Source: an uncultured Paracoccaceae bacterium (GTDB taxonomy: Bacteria; Pseudomonadota; Alphaproteobacteria; Rhodobacterales; Rhodobacteraceae). Taken from it: a stretch of DNA of 64,000 nucleotides. Below the pieces are notes generated by a model. It was not told where the DNA came from. It did not search any database and was given only the letters and a program-made list of their open reading frames with translations. The stretch covers positions 186,001 through 250,000 of the forward strand of contig CANLYJ010000002.1 in NCBI GenBank assembly GCA_947495295.1. The letters are read 5' to 3'. Shown piece after piece: positions 7,916 through 16,891 of the stretch (position 1 is the first letter of the stretch; each line of letters starts with the position of its first letter). Both the position numbers and the translations under genes were made by a program.

Positions 7916-9524
7916 TTTCAGCTTCCTTTGCGGCGCGCTGGCGAAGGTCGGCGCGGATGATCTTGCCTGTGGTTGTCATCGGCATGTCTTTGATGAACCG
8001 CACCACGCGAGGGTATTCATAGGCGGCGAGGCGGGATTTCACATGTTTGGCGATATCGTCGGCCAGTGCGTCTGATGCGCTATATTCAGCGGCCAGCTGA
8101 ACATAGGCCGCCACGACCGCCCCCCGGATCGGATCGGGTTTACCGACGACGCCTGCCAGTGTCACGGCAGGGTGCGTCAGCAGGCAGTCTTCAATCTCTG
8201 CCGGTCCAATCCGGTAGCCGCCGGAGCTGATGATATCGTCATCGCGCCCGATGAAACGGATGCGCCCTGATGCGGTTGTGCTGCCCTTGTCACCGGTCAG
8301 CAGCCATTGGTCCCCGTCGATGGTTATGAATTTGGCGGCCGTGGCGTCCGAGTTGTTCCAGTATTCCAGAAACATCACCGGGTCAGGCGCGCGCACGGCG
8401 ATGCTGCCTTCCTCGCCTGTGGCACAGATCCGGGCGCGGTCTTCGTCAACCACGGCGACGGTATGGCCGGGGACGGCAAAGCCCATGACCCCAGGTTCGG
8501 CCGGTTCCAGCGCCGCGCAAGACGATACGATCATGTTGCATTCGGTCTGGCCGTAGAATTCGTTAATTGTGGTGCCAAAGACCTGTTGCCCCCATGCGAT
8601 CAATTCCTTGCCCAGCGTTTCGCCCCCACTGGCAACCGACCGCATGGGCACAGGTGCGTCGGGCGTGTCCAGTCGCATCAGTTTCAGGGCAGTGGGCGGC
8701 AGGAATGCGTTGCGGATATTGTGGGTGCGGATCAGGTCAAAGGCGGCTTTGGCGCTGAACTTGGCAAAGCGGCAGGCGACCACCGGCACACCGTGATGCA
8801 GCGCGGGCATCAGCACGTCGAGCAAACCACCGATCCACGCCCAATCTGCGGGTGTCCAGATCCGGTCGCCCGGTTGGGGAAAGAAATCATGGCTCATCTC
8901 GACACCCGGCAGATGGCCTAAAAGGACCCTATGGGCGTGCAGCGCGCCCTTGGGTGCGCCGGTTGTGCCGGAGGTGTAGATCAGGATCGCAGGATCATCC
9001 GCACGGGTGGCGACTGGGGTGAATGTGACGGGCTGTGCGGCGCAAAGCGCATGCATGTCCTTTGCATCATCGTAAGCCCCATCAATGGACAGGATCACCG
9101 ATAGGTCAGGCAGTGACGCCCGCAAGCGGCCCAGTTGCTCCGCCCCTGCCTGATTGGTGATCACCACCCGCGCGCCTGAATCCTTTAGCCGGTGTTGCAG
9201 GGCCTCTGGCCCGAAAAGGGTGAAAAGCGGCAGGGCGATGCACCCCATTTTGGTGATCGCGATATGGGCCGCAGCAGTTTCCACGCATTGCGGTAGCAGG
9301 ACGGCAACCCTGTCGCCACGACCCACCCATTCCTGCAAGACATGCGCCAACCGGTTCGACGCTGCGCGCAGATCAGCAAAGCTGTGAGTGCGGTGGCTGC
9401 CATCTTCGGCCACGTCGATAATGGCCGGGTTGTCAGGGTTCTTTGCGGCGATGCGGTCACAAATGTCGACGCCAATATTGTAATTGTCCGGCACAGCCCA
9501 TGCGAAAACGTGACGCGTTTCCAT
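7908..9524 (-). CDS. AMP-forming acyl-CoA synthetase
   Basis: An adenylate-forming enzyme of about 538 residues that activates a carboxylic acid to its CoA thioester using ATP. Motif A3 is ILIYTSGTTGAPKG near residue 185. The hinge region has LLTGDKGS, and the C-terminal PMTTTGKIIRADLR carries the catalytic A10 lysine. The N terminus VFAWAVPDNYNIGVDICD resembles medium-chain and benzoate-type synthetases. Start choice is uncertain: I used METRHVF (9524), with ATG at 9548 or 9599 as alternatives. It is coupled to the crotonase gene, which points to a short catabolic route for a fatty or aromatic acid. Confidence 0.88.
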   Translation of the reverse strand: METRHVFAWAVPDNYNIGVDICDRIAAKNPDNPAIIDVAEDGSHRTHSFADLRAASNRLAHVLQEWVGRGDRVAVLLPQCVETAAAHIAITKMGCIALPLFTLFGPEALQHRLKDSGARVVITNQAGAEQLGRLRASLPDLSVILSIDGAYDDAKDMHALCAAQPVTFTPVATRADDPAILIYTSGTTGAPKGALHAHRVLLGHLPGVEMSHDFFPQPGDRIWTPADWAWIGGLLDVLMPALHHGVPVVACRFAKFSAKAAFDLIRTHNIRNAFLPPTALKLMRLDTPDAPVPMRSVASGGETLGKELIAWGQQVFGTTINEFYGQTECNMIVSSCAALEPAEPGVMGFAVPGHTVAVVDEDRARICATGEEGSIAVRAPDPVMFLEYWNNSDATAAKFITIDGDQWLLTGDKGSTTASGRIRFIGRDDDIISSGGYRIGPAEIEDCLLTHPAVTLAGVVGKPDPIRGAVVAAYVQLAAEYSASDALADDIAKHVKSRLAAYEYPRVVRFIKDMPMTTTGKIIRADLRQRAAKEAEND

Positions 9525-9945
9525 GATGGTCGATTGTTGTGTCAGCATCCGGTCGCAGCCCCCCGCGCAAACATGGGGCATGGGCGTCATGACAGTCAAT
9601 GGATGCGGTAACGGCCCGTTGGAACGATTCGCAGCGTTGCCTGCGAATTAATCGTTATGGTTGCGGCGGCGTTGAGACGCATTACGTGTGGTTTAAAGCT
9701 GACGCCACGTCGGTTGCAAAGTGCAAAACCGGTTAATTGCGCCCAATCGCGCGGGCAATCCTTTGTTTCATTGACGATTTCGACGCAATTGCGCCGCATC
9801 TGCGGGCAAAATCGTCAAGATGAACCCAAGATGAATGAATTGTTTCGACGATGTTCATGTTGCGGGTCCCATATGTTGAAAGTGGAATGTGTTGGATGCT
9901 TGGGGGAGCGACCGAAGACACAATTGGGACTTTGGAGTGGTTGTT
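9525..9945. other. Intergenic region, about 420 bp
   Basis: Lies between the divergent acyl-CoA synthetase and the small ORF at 9946, so promoters for both directions are expected here. A Cys-containing plus-strand frame ending at 9974 (start near 9831) overlaps the next ORF in another frame and looks fortuitous. No terminator or repeat is obvious. Confidence 0.4.
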
Positions 9946-10152
9946 ATGTTTGCGTGGAAGTTACCCCCGAATGAAGCTGCGGCTGTTGCGCCGTCAGAAG
10001 ATATGGCAGATGAAATGCCTTTGCGTCGCATCTTTGCGAGCAATGATACAACGGCTCGGCCCGTTGATCAGGCTGCCAACGCCAAGGGCAACCCCTTTCC
10101 CGACGTCGATGATATTGCTGATCGGCTAAGCGATCGCATCGATTATTGCTAG
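9946..10152 (+). CDS. Small acidic hypothetical protein (68 aa)
   Basis: Begins MFAWKLPPNEAAAVAPSEDM and ends DDIADRLSDRIDYC, with GGAG eight bases before the ATG. It is soluble, acidic and has no recognisable domain. It lies about 95 bp upstream of the PepSY-like gene on the same strand. An overlapping frame (to 9974) ends inside it. Evidence is limited to the ribosome site and protein-like composition, so this may not be a gene. Confidence 0.35.
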   Translation: MFAWKLPPNEAAAVAPSEDMADEMPLRRIFASNDTTARPVDQAANAKGNPFPDVDDIADRLSDRIDYC

Positions 10153-10247
10153 GGCCAAGCCCCTAGGACACCCCAGAACAACGTCTTGGAAGACAACACT
10201 TGCCTTGCGAGTTATAACCTGTGGGAAAAGGTTGTCTGTTGGATACC

Positions 10248-10835
10248 ATGATGCACCGTTTATACATCGTGATGCTGCTGTTTCTGCTGGTCCCGTCGAC
10301 CGGCAAGGCTGATGTGCGCGAATTGTCCCAGGCTGAGCTACGTACAATCGTGTCTTCTAACGGGGCCATTGCAACGCGTCGCCTGATCGCAGGGGTTGAG
10401 GATTTCACCAATGGCGATGTGGTCGATGTTCGTGCCTTCCTTGTTGAAAATACGGTCACCTATCGTGTTCTGATCCGTCAGGCCAATGGCCTACTGGGAT
10501 CGATCATGGTTGATGGCACAACTGGCTTTGAAGTGGGGCATAATACGTCGCGCGGGCGCCGTGTGAGTGAAGTTGCTGCCACGAATACCGCAATTGGCAA
10601 GGCAAGCACGATAGCAACGCCATCACAGGAAAATCGTGGTTCTGGCAATAATCGCAACGCCGGGGGCAACGGCGGGAAGAATGGCAATAGCGGTGGAAAC
10701 GGCAACGGCGGTGGCAACGGGAACGGCAACGGCGGTGGCAGCGGGAACGGCAATGGCGGCGGTAACGGTAACAGCGGCGGCAACGGCAACGGGAACAATG
10801 GCAACAACGGTAATGGAAAAGGCCGCAGGGGTTAG
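10248..10835 (+). CDS. PepSY-like periplasmic protein with Gly/Asn-rich tail
   Basis: A 195-residue exported protein. The signal peptide (LYIVMLLFLLVPSTGKA) is followed by a PepSY-like module: an amphipathic start, then VVDVRAFLVENTVTYRVLIRQ and GSIMVDGTTGFEV, the strand pattern seen in short periplasmic PepSY proteins. From about residue 125 the protein becomes a low-complexity Gly/Asn tail of some 65 residues ending NGKGRRG. It is 80 bp upstream of a response-regulator and sensor-kinase pair on the same strand. In Rhodobacterales, PepSY proteins often sit beside such pairs and may modulate the sensor. Start: MMHRLY (10248) fits the signal peptide better than GTG 10221. Confidence 0.75.
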   Translation: MMHRLYIVMLLFLLVPSTGKADVRELSQAELRTIVSSNGAIATRRLIAGVEDFTNGDVVDVRAFLVENTVTYRVLIRQANGLLGSIMVDGTTGFEVGHNTSRGRRVSEVAATNTAIGKASTIATPSQENRGSGNNRNAGGNGGKNGNSGGNGNGGGNGNGNGGGSGNGNGGGNGNSGGNGNGNNGNNGNGKGRRG

Positions 10836-10915
10836 AACTGGATCGCCACAATTTTTGTGATCGACAGCAAATATTTGCCCAACAATTGCCACGGGCACAC
10901 GTTAAGAGCGTAAAG

Positions 10916-11578
10916 ATGAGAATACTTCTTGCCGAAGACGAGCATGTCCTTGCTCAACAAATTAAGAGCGTCCTTTGTGCAGAGGGCCGTGTCGTGGACG
11001 TGGCCAGTGACGGGGCAGAGGCGCAATTTCTGGGTGAAACAGAACCTTATGATGTGATTGTCCTTGATATCGGTCTGCCACAGCGCGACGGGATTACGGT
11101 GCTCAAGAGTTGGCGCGCAAATGATATCAATACACCGGTGATCATTCTGACCGCGCGTGATGGATGGTCTGATCGGGTCGATGGTCTTGATGCCGGGGCA
11201 GATGATTATCTGACCAAGCCATTTCATATGCCAGAGCTGTCTGCCCGCGTCCGCGCGATGATCCGGCGCAAGTCGGGTCAGACCAATCCGGTCTTTGCCA
11301 AGGACAATGTCGTTTTTGACACCCGCAACAATCAGGTCACGCAGGATGGCATTCCGGCCAATCTGACAGCACAAGAGGTCGCGGTCTTGTCCTATCTGTT
11401 CCATAATGCGGATCGCCTTGTGTCCCGGACAGAACTATCCGAGCATATCTACGAGTATGACGGTGACCGCGATTCAAACACCATTGCGGTGTTCGTGAAC
11501 CGGCTGCGCAAGAAGCTGGGCAATGAATTGATCGAGACTGTCCGTGGTCGTGGTTATGTAATCAAGATTGCCGCATGA
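10916..11578 (+). CDS. OmpR/PhoB-family response regulator
   Basis: A 220-residue two-domain regulator. The receiver domain has the acidic pair in LLAEDEH, phospho-acceptor Asp51 in VIVLDIGLP, Thr79 and Lys101 in YLTKPFH. The C-terminal winged helix contains the recognition region SNTIAVFVNRLRKKL and the wing GRGYVIKI. It should bind DNA as a phosphorylated dimer. The stop overlaps the sensor-kinase start by four bases (ATGA), so the two are made together. Target genes are not known; the upstream PepSY-like gene is the most likely local one. Confidence 0.95.
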   Translation: MRILLAEDEHVLAQQIKSVLCAEGRVVDVASDGAEAQFLGETEPYDVIVLDIGLPQRDGITVLKSWRANDINTPVIILTARDGWSDRVDGLDAGADDYLTKPFHMPELSARVRAMIRRKSGQTNPVFAKDNVVFDTRNNQVTQDGIPANLTAQEVAVLSYLFHNADRLVSRTELSEHIYEYDGDRDSNTIAVFVNRLRKKLGNELIETVRGRGYVIKIAA

Positions 11579-12912
11579 CATCGATGCGGACCCGTGCCGT
11601 TGCGGCGGGTGTGATCTGGGCGATTTTCTCGATTCTGATTGGTGTTTTTGGACTGGCCTCTTATCTGGATGGCCAGACACAGGCCCGGTTTGATGAATTG
11701 CTTGCCAGCCGCCACACGCAAGCCGTCATCGAAGTGGCCAATTATGCAGAAACGCCGCAGTTGATCGATACAGGTATCGGTGACCCGGTTTATCGCCAAC
11801 CCTTCTCCGGCCAATATTGGCAGATCGAAAATCCGGATGGCGAAATTTTTGTGTCGCAATCGCTGGTCGATATGTTGTTGCCCCGCCCGACAAAACGTAC
11901 TGGCACGATACAGATCGGCAACTTTGCCGGCCCGACCGGTGAACAGCATCGCCGCATACAGGAATGGATCACGTTGGAGGACGGCTCTGTCTGGCATGTG
12001 CAGGTCGCTTCTTCCCTGCAAAGTCTGATTGCGGATCGCCAAAAATTACGGGGCAACCTGGTGCTGGCTTTTGGATTGATTGCGGTGGTGGGTGTCATGG
12101 CAGGGTTTTTGCAAGCGTCCACCGTTTTGCGCCCCATCAATGATCTGCGCCGCGATGTGCTGTCCCGCTGGGATACTGATGATGAGTTGGATGTCTCCGC
12201 CTATCCTGTCGAGGTGTCCCCCTTGGTGACGGATATCAACACGCTGCTGGAAAGAAACCGCGAGATTGTCAGCCGGTCGCGCAGGCAGGCGGCCGACCTT
12301 GCCCATGCGGTCAAGACGCCGTCGGCCATCGTTCGCAATGAGCTGGAAAAGCTGCGCGACACCGGTCAACCGGTTGCCAATTCTATTGAAGCGCTTGATC
12401 GGCTTGATGCCCAGTTGAAGCGGTCATTTGCCCGGATGCGCGCCGATGGTGGCAATGCCGCGATGCATACGTTTACTGATCTTGATGACGCGCTGGGTCG
12501 GATGGTCCGTGCCTTTACGGCCCTTGCCCGGAATGAAAACAAGGCGCTGACGGCGAAGGTGGATCGTGGTTTGCGGGTGCGGATTGATCAAAACGACTTT
12601 GAAGAGGTCATCGGTAACCTGATGGATAACGCGATGAAGTGGTCCAACAAGAATATCGGAATTGGTGCCGAGGCTGATGGTGAACATGTCCTGATCCGCA
12701 TTTGTGACGATGGCCCAGGCATCCCTGATGAGGACCTCGGTGTTGCGACGCTGAGCGGACAGCGGCTGGATACATCCAAGCCCGGCACCGGCCTTGGGCT
12801 GGCCATTGCCGCTGACCTTGCCCACGCCTATGGCGGCAAGATTTCGCTGTATCAATGCCCTGAGCTGGGTGGCCTGCAAGTGCAGGTTCGGCTGAAAGCC
12901 TCTGGTATCTGA
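11575..12912 (+). CDS. Membrane sensor histidine kinase
   Basis: A 445-residue kinase. A first transmembrane helix (about 9-29) and a second (about 162-182) enclose a periplasmic sensor domain of some 130 residues. A HAMP-like linker leads to the phospho-acceptor His244 in ADLAHAVKTP. The catalytic domain shows an N box (NLMDNAMKWS), G1 (CDDGPGIPDED) and G2 (GTGLGLAI). HAVKTP rather than HELRTP places it near the PhoQ/FeuQ-like kinases. It should phosphorylate the adjacent OmpR-type regulator. Its signal is unknown; the neighbouring PepSY-like protein could be a periplasmic partner. Confidence 0.93.
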   Translation: MTSMRTRAVAAGVIWAIFSILIGVFGLASYLDGQTQARFDELLASRHTQAVIEVANYAETPQLIDTGIGDPVYRQPFSGQYWQIENPDGEIFVSQSLVDMLLPRPTKRTGTIQIGNFAGPTGEQHRRIQEWITLEDGSVWHVQVASSLQSLIADRQKLRGNLVLAFGLIAVVGVMAGFLQASTVLRPINDLRRDVLSRWDTDDELDVSAYPVEVSPLVTDINTLLERNREIVSRSRRQAADLAHAVKTPSAIVRNELEKLRDTGQPVANSIEALDRLDAQLKRSFARMRADGGNAAMHTFTDLDDALGRMVRAFTALARNENKALTAKVDRGLRVRIDQNDFEEVIGNLMDNAMKWSNKNIGIGAEADGEHVLIRICDDGPGIPDEDLGVATLSGQRLDTSKPGTGLGLAIAADLAHAYGGKISLYQCPELGGLQVQVRLKASGI

Positions 12913-12990
12913 CACCGCTTTATTGTCACGCTGGTCACTGGCCCTGTCAGTGTCTACTACGTCACGTGCAAGCGTGCGCGAGGCGATCCG

Positions 12991-13968
12991 ATGAAGCGAC
13001 TGACATATCTGGTGCTGTTTATTGCCGCGATTTACAGCGGTTACTGGTTCTGGGGCAGCCGGACCGTTGCAGATACTGCCATGGATGGCATTGCAGCGGC
13101 GCGGGAAGAAGGTTGGCAGATCGCCTATACCGACCTGAATACAGTCGGCTTTCCATCACGATTTGACACCACAATCAGCGAGCTTGCGGTCATCCCGCCG
13201 GATGGGCTTTGGTCCTGGCAGGCGCCGTTTCTGCAGGTTTTTGCACTGAGCTATCAGCCCAATAACATCATTGCGGCGTTCCCGCCCAACCAATCGCTGC
13301 GTATTGGCGATGAGACCTTGCAGATTGCCGCCGACGGATTGCGCGCGAGCGGTGGCGTTCGCGCCAATACCGACCTGTCATTCAAGGCCGCAACGGTAGA
13401 GAGTGGCCGGGCAACCGTCACATCCGATCTGGGCTGGACTGCTACGCTAGATCGCGTCTTGCTTGCCCTGCGCGAGACTGCCGATACACCCCGCAGCTAT
13501 GACTTCTACGCTAATGCCGACCAAATCGTTTTACCGGATGGGTTCGTTGAGGCATTCGACCGTGATGGGACGTTGACCGATCAAATCACAGGTGTGGCGA
13601 TTGACGGCAGCGTCCTGCTGGATCAGCCGCTTGACCGCCATGCGGTCGAACCGCTGCCCGAGGCGATTGAACTGCGGTCATTTACGCTGGATTGGGGGCG
13701 GATTGCGTTATCCGCAAAGGGTGACGTGACGATTGACCCCGCCGGTATTCCCGGAGGCAGGATCACATTCAAAACGGCTGAATGGCGTCCCCTGATCGAT
13801 CTGGCTGTCAATGCTGGGTGGATTCAACCCGGTGTTGTGCCAACGGTTACCAATCTGGCCAATGCGATGGCCGATGACGGGGGGGTGCTGGAACTGCCGA
13901 TCAGCTTTCAATCTGGGTTCATGTCATTGGGACCATTGCCATTGGGACCTGCGCCGCGCTTGCGTTAG
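12991..13968 (+). CDS. DUF2125 domain-containing protein
   Basis: A 325-residue protein with an N-terminal hydrophobic segment (YLVLFIAAIYSGYWFWGS) and a long beta-rich part predicted to lie in the periplasm. The DUF2125 features are the start of the domain at GWQIAYTDLNTVGFPSRFD, the WSWQAPFLQVFALSY block and LRSFTLDWG. The family is conserved in Alphaproteobacteria and has no assigned function. The stop overlaps the stop of the convergent DUF697 gene by three bases, so the two genes meet end to end with no terminator between them. Confidence 0.85.
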   Translation: MKRLTYLVLFIAAIYSGYWFWGSRTVADTAMDGIAAAREEGWQIAYTDLNTVGFPSRFDTTISELAVIPPDGLWSWQAPFLQVFALSYQPNNIIAAFPPNQSLRIGDETLQIAADGLRASGGVRANTDLSFKAATVESGRATVTSDLGWTATLDRVLLALRETADTPRSYDFYANADQIVLPDGFVEAFDRDGTLTDQITGVAIDGSVLLDQPLDRHAVEPLPEAIELRSFTLDWGRIALSAKGDVTIDPAGIPGGRITFKTAEWRPLIDLAVNAGWIQPGVVPTVTNLANAMADDGGVLELPISFQSGFMSLGPLPLGPAPRLR

Positions 13969-14954
13969 CCGCCCCCAAAAAGCCCTGTCAGCGCCCGCCG
14001 CACCAGTGCTGTGACGGATGGCCGTTTGGCTGCGTGGAAGGGGAGCGGCCTGCACACCTCGATCGCGGCGACGCCGACCCGGGCGGTCAGTGCCCCGTTC
14101 ACGACCCCCTCGCCGAACCGGCGCGAAACTTTGGACAGCACCCCGCCACCGGCCACTGATCCGATCAGGTCGTCGCCCACGGCGACCGCCCCGGTTGCCA
14201 CAAGATGGGTCAGCACGCTGCGGGTCAGCCGCCAGCTGCCCAACGTGCCCGCGCGTCCGCCATACACCTCGGCGATCCGGCGGATCATGCGCAAATTGGC
14301 GGTGAGTGCCGTGAAAAGGTCCGCCAGCGCCAGCGGCACGATGGCGGTGACTGTCGCAACCTGACGGGCGGCCCCTTCAACCTCGCGCATGGCGCGGGCA
14401 TCCAGCGGGCTGATCAGTGTGGTTTCGGCCAACCCGAGCAACCCGTCCGCGTCCAGAATATCACCTTGCCTGTCGCGCAGTTCAGCCCGCCCCCATGCGG
14501 TGTCTTCGCGGGCGCTGTAAAGCTGATTGAGCGCTGTGACGACGTCGCGCGCCGCCTTCAGATCGTGGGTTTCCAAGGCGTCAGCCGCCTGATGCTGGAT
14601 CGTGTCCAGCCGCCGCAGCCGCCCGAAGGCCGCCAATTCGCGCATTGCGACGACCAGCAGCACAACACAAAGCAAGGTGATCAAACCGGTGGCGATCCCG
14701 CCAAGGATGACTGACCTTTCGAGCAGGCCGTTTACGTAATCCCACGCCGCCAGTGATACCACGAAGCCCGTCAATGCAACGGCCAGTGACCAGAACCAGC
14801 GCGCAAGCCGGGAGGGGCGGCGTGCGGCAAGGGCGGCCACCTGTTGCATCGCTGCCCCCTTTTGGGGGCTGGCCAGATCGGGGACGGCTGGTGCCGCCTC
14901 TGGTTTCGCGACTGCGTCGTCGTCAAGTTCGATCAGGACGGGTCCGCGGCTCAT
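13965..14954 (-). CDS. YcjF/DUF697-type inner-membrane protein (TIGR01620)
   Basis: A 329-residue protein with a cytoplasmic N terminus, two adjacent transmembrane helices (WFWSLAVALTGFVVSLAAW and GLITLLCVVLLVVA) and a DUF697 region near ALADLFTALTANLRMIRRIAEVYGG. It belongs to the TIGR01620 group, partner of YcjX-type GTPases. The start at 14954 is set by GGAGG five bases upstream of the ATG. It overlaps the GNAT gene by four bases, and that gene overlaps ycjX, so the three form one operon. In enterobacteria the ycjX-ycjF pair is stress-inducible; the function is otherwise unresolved. Confidence 0.88.
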   Translation of the reverse strand: MSRGPVLIELDDDAVAKPEAAPAVPDLASPQKGAAMQQVAALAARRPSRLARWFWSLAVALTGFVVSLAAWDYVNGLLERSVILGGIATGLITLLCVVLLVVAMRELAAFGRLRRLDTIQHQAADALETHDLKAARDVVTALNQLYSAREDTAWGRAELRDRQGDILDADGLLGLAETTLISPLDARAMREVEGAARQVATVTAIVPLALADLFTALTANLRMIRRIAEVYGGRAGTLGSWRLTRSVLTHLVATGAVAVGDDLIGSVAGGGVLSKVSRRFGEGVVNGALTARVGVAAIEVCRPLPFHAAKRPSVTALVRRALTGLFGGG

Positions 14955-15388
14955 GATGCCTTCCTCCAGACGTAACGGATATCGGGCAGGTTCTCTTCGT
15001 TTCCGGCCCCATCGGTCATGTGGTCCACCGCAAAACCCTGCCCTTCGTAGAACCGCCTGGCCCCTGTGTTGGCCTGAAAACACCAGAGCCATAGCTGGTC
15101 GGATCGATCCATCATTTCCGCCATCAGGGCGGTGCCAATCCCTTGTCCACGGGCCTCCGGTGCCAGATAGAATTGTCCGATTTCGGTCTGATCGCGAGCG
15201 ATGAAACCCTGTATGTCGCCGGTTATCTCAGCCACAAGCACATCTTGGGTCTCGATCACTTTTTGCATGAAGCCCTGATCCTCCTCGCGCGTATGCAGCG
15301 GTGGGATATAGGGAGTTTCTTCGCACCAATCCCCGAGGATTTTCGCCGTGGCATTGACGTCTGCCTTATTGGCCTGCCGCAGGATCAT
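14951..15388 (-). CDS. GNAT family N-acetyltransferase
   Basis: A 145-residue acetyltransferase with the acetyl-CoA pyrophosphate-binding loop in FYLAPEARGQGIGTALMAEM and the later LWLWCFQANTGARRFYEGQGF, the usual GNAT C-terminal strand and helix. The acceptor is unknown. It sits between ycjX and the DUF697 gene with four-base overlaps on both sides, so it is locked into that operon, which makes a functional tie to the YcjX/YcjF pair worth considering. Confidence 0.9.
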   Translation of the reverse strand: MILRQANKADVNATAKILGDWCEETPYIPPLHTREEDQGFMQKVIETQDVLVAEITGDIQGFIARDQTEIGQFYLAPEARGQGIGTALMAEMMDRSDQLWLWCFQANTGARRFYEGQGFAVDHMTDGAGNEENLPDIRYVWRKAS

Positions 15389-16797
15389 AGCCGGTCCCCC
15401 AAGAGAAACTGTGCCGCTTTGTCCAGCCTTATATGGGGTGGCCCGTCGCCGGGCCTGAGCGTCAGTGGCGGAGGGGCGAAATTCATTACGCTGTAATCAG
15501 CATCCAGCCATTTGTCCGACCCTTCCCGCGCCGGGGTCAGCAGATGCGACGGATCATCAGGCAATTTGCCCGGATAAAAGGCCGCTTGTCTGCCATCGGC
15601 CAGCAGTTTTCCGCGCACAACGTCCAGCGGCCCGTCCGTGTGATCAACCGTTTCTTCCACCGTGGTGCGCAAGGCCGCAATGGACATGGCACTGGTCTTG
15701 GCCCCGGCGAAATCGGCCCGGTCCTTTGCCTCGCGCAGCAGCGCCTTGGCGATCGCGGTCAGTTTCGGGTGTTGTGTATGGTGCAGGTGATCGGCCTTGG
15801 TGGCCGCGAACAAGATCTTTTCGACCTGTCGCCCTTGGAAGATGCGGGTCAAAAACGCATTGCGCCCGGGTCGGAACGCCCCAAGGATGCGTGCCATGGC
15901 CGCCCGCAGGTCATCCAATGCGGCAGGCCCTGCGTGGATCGCCCCAAGCACATCGACCAGCACGATCTGGCGGTCGATCTTGGCAAAGTGATCCCGGAAG
16001 AACGGTTTGACGATATTGCGTTTGTAGCTCTCGAAACGCCGTTCGAATTCGCGCCCCAGCGACCCGCGCGGATAGCTGTCACCCGCCAGCGGCGCAAATG
16101 TCAGCACCGGCGAACCGGCCAGATCGCCGGGCAGCAGGAACCGCCCCGGTGAGCAATCTGAAAAGCCCGCCTCGCGTGATGCTTGCAGATGTGCGGTGTA
16201 GCTTTGCGCCAGTGCCAGCGCGTCAGGTTCGTCCAGTTTTGCGGTCCCGTCATGGTTGCTCGCCAATTGCAGGTAAGCATCGCCACCGGGCCGCCCCTTG
16301 GCGCGTTCCAGCGCCGCTTCTGACCAGTCCTGATAGGTTTGATCCAACAGTCCAAGGTCCAGCAGCCATTCGCCGGGATAATCGACGATATCGATATGCA
16401 CCGTGCGTGGCCCTGAAAGCCCGCCCAGCAATCCGCTGGGTTGCACCCGCAATGACAGGCGCAATTCGCTGATCTGGTTGGTCCCTTCGGGCCAGCTGGG
16501 TTCGGGCGCTGTCAGCCGGTTCAAATGCGCCTCGAACGCGAAGCGCGGGATCGTGTCGTCGGGCTGTGGCTGCAGATAGGCTGTACGGATCGCGCCATTG
16601 GCCGCCGCCGCCAGCCCGGTCATCCGCCCCCGGTCCATCAGATTAGCCACAAGCGAGGTGATGAATACCGTTTTGCCCGCCCGCGACAGCCCCGTCACCC
16701 CCAGCCGGATTACCGGATCGGAAAAGGGGGCCGTGACCGTATCGGTGACATTTTCGACGCCGCGCAGGATTTGATCGGCGATTGTTGAGATGACCAC
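15385..16797 (-). CDS. ycjX: YcjX-family P-loop GTPase-like protein
   Basis: A 470-residue protein with a Walker A motif GLSRAGKT at 36-43, DIVDYPGEWLLDL as the switch/Walker B region and TKAD as the base-specificity motif. Length and the C-terminal LRPGDGPPHIRLDKAAQFLLG fit the YcjX (DUF463) family. It is the first gene of the ycjX-GNAT-DUF697 operon and is divergent from truA, with 94 bp between the starts to hold both promoters. YcjX proteins bind nucleotide and respond to stress; the physiological role is not known. Confidence 0.92.
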   Translation of the reverse strand: MVISTIADQILRGVENVTDTVTAPFSDPVIRLGVTGLSRAGKTVFITSLVANLMDRGRMTGLAAAANGAIRTAYLQPQPDDTIPRFAFEAHLNRLTAPEPSWPEGTNQISELRLSLRVQPSGLLGGLSGPRTVHIDIVDYPGEWLLDLGLLDQTYQDWSEAALERAKGRPGGDAYLQLASNHDGTAKLDEPDALALAQSYTAHLQASREAGFSDCSPGRFLLPGDLAGSPVLTFAPLAGDSYPRGSLGREFERRFESYKRNIVKPFFRDHFAKIDRQIVLVDVLGAIHAGPAALDDLRAAMARILGAFRPGRNAFLTRIFQGRQVEKILFAATKADHLHHTQHPKLTAIAKALLREAKDRADFAGAKTSAMSIAALRTTVEETVDHTDGPLDVVRGKLLADGRQAAFYPGKLPDDPSHLLTPAREGSDKWLDADYSVMNFAPPPLTLRPGDGPPHIRLDKAAQFLLGDRL

Positions 16798-16891
16798 TGG
16801 CTGTCCCTTTTACGTTTGGACAGAAGATAGGGACGTTGCCGTGCGTTGTGTAGGGATTGATTTTGCCGAATGCTCCCCCTAATCGGGGGCC

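Noticed and set aside
9657..9974. Cys-rich 105-codon plus-strand frame, with a zinc-ribbon-like CSCC and CVGC
   Set aside because: No ribosome site at a suitable start, poor protein composition at its N terminus, and overlap with the better-supported ORF at 9946.
10660..10830. Repetitive GGCAACGGC-like DNA that could look like a CRISPR or minisatellite
   Set aside because: The repeats are in frame and encode the Gly/Asn tail of the PepSY-like protein; there are no spacers.
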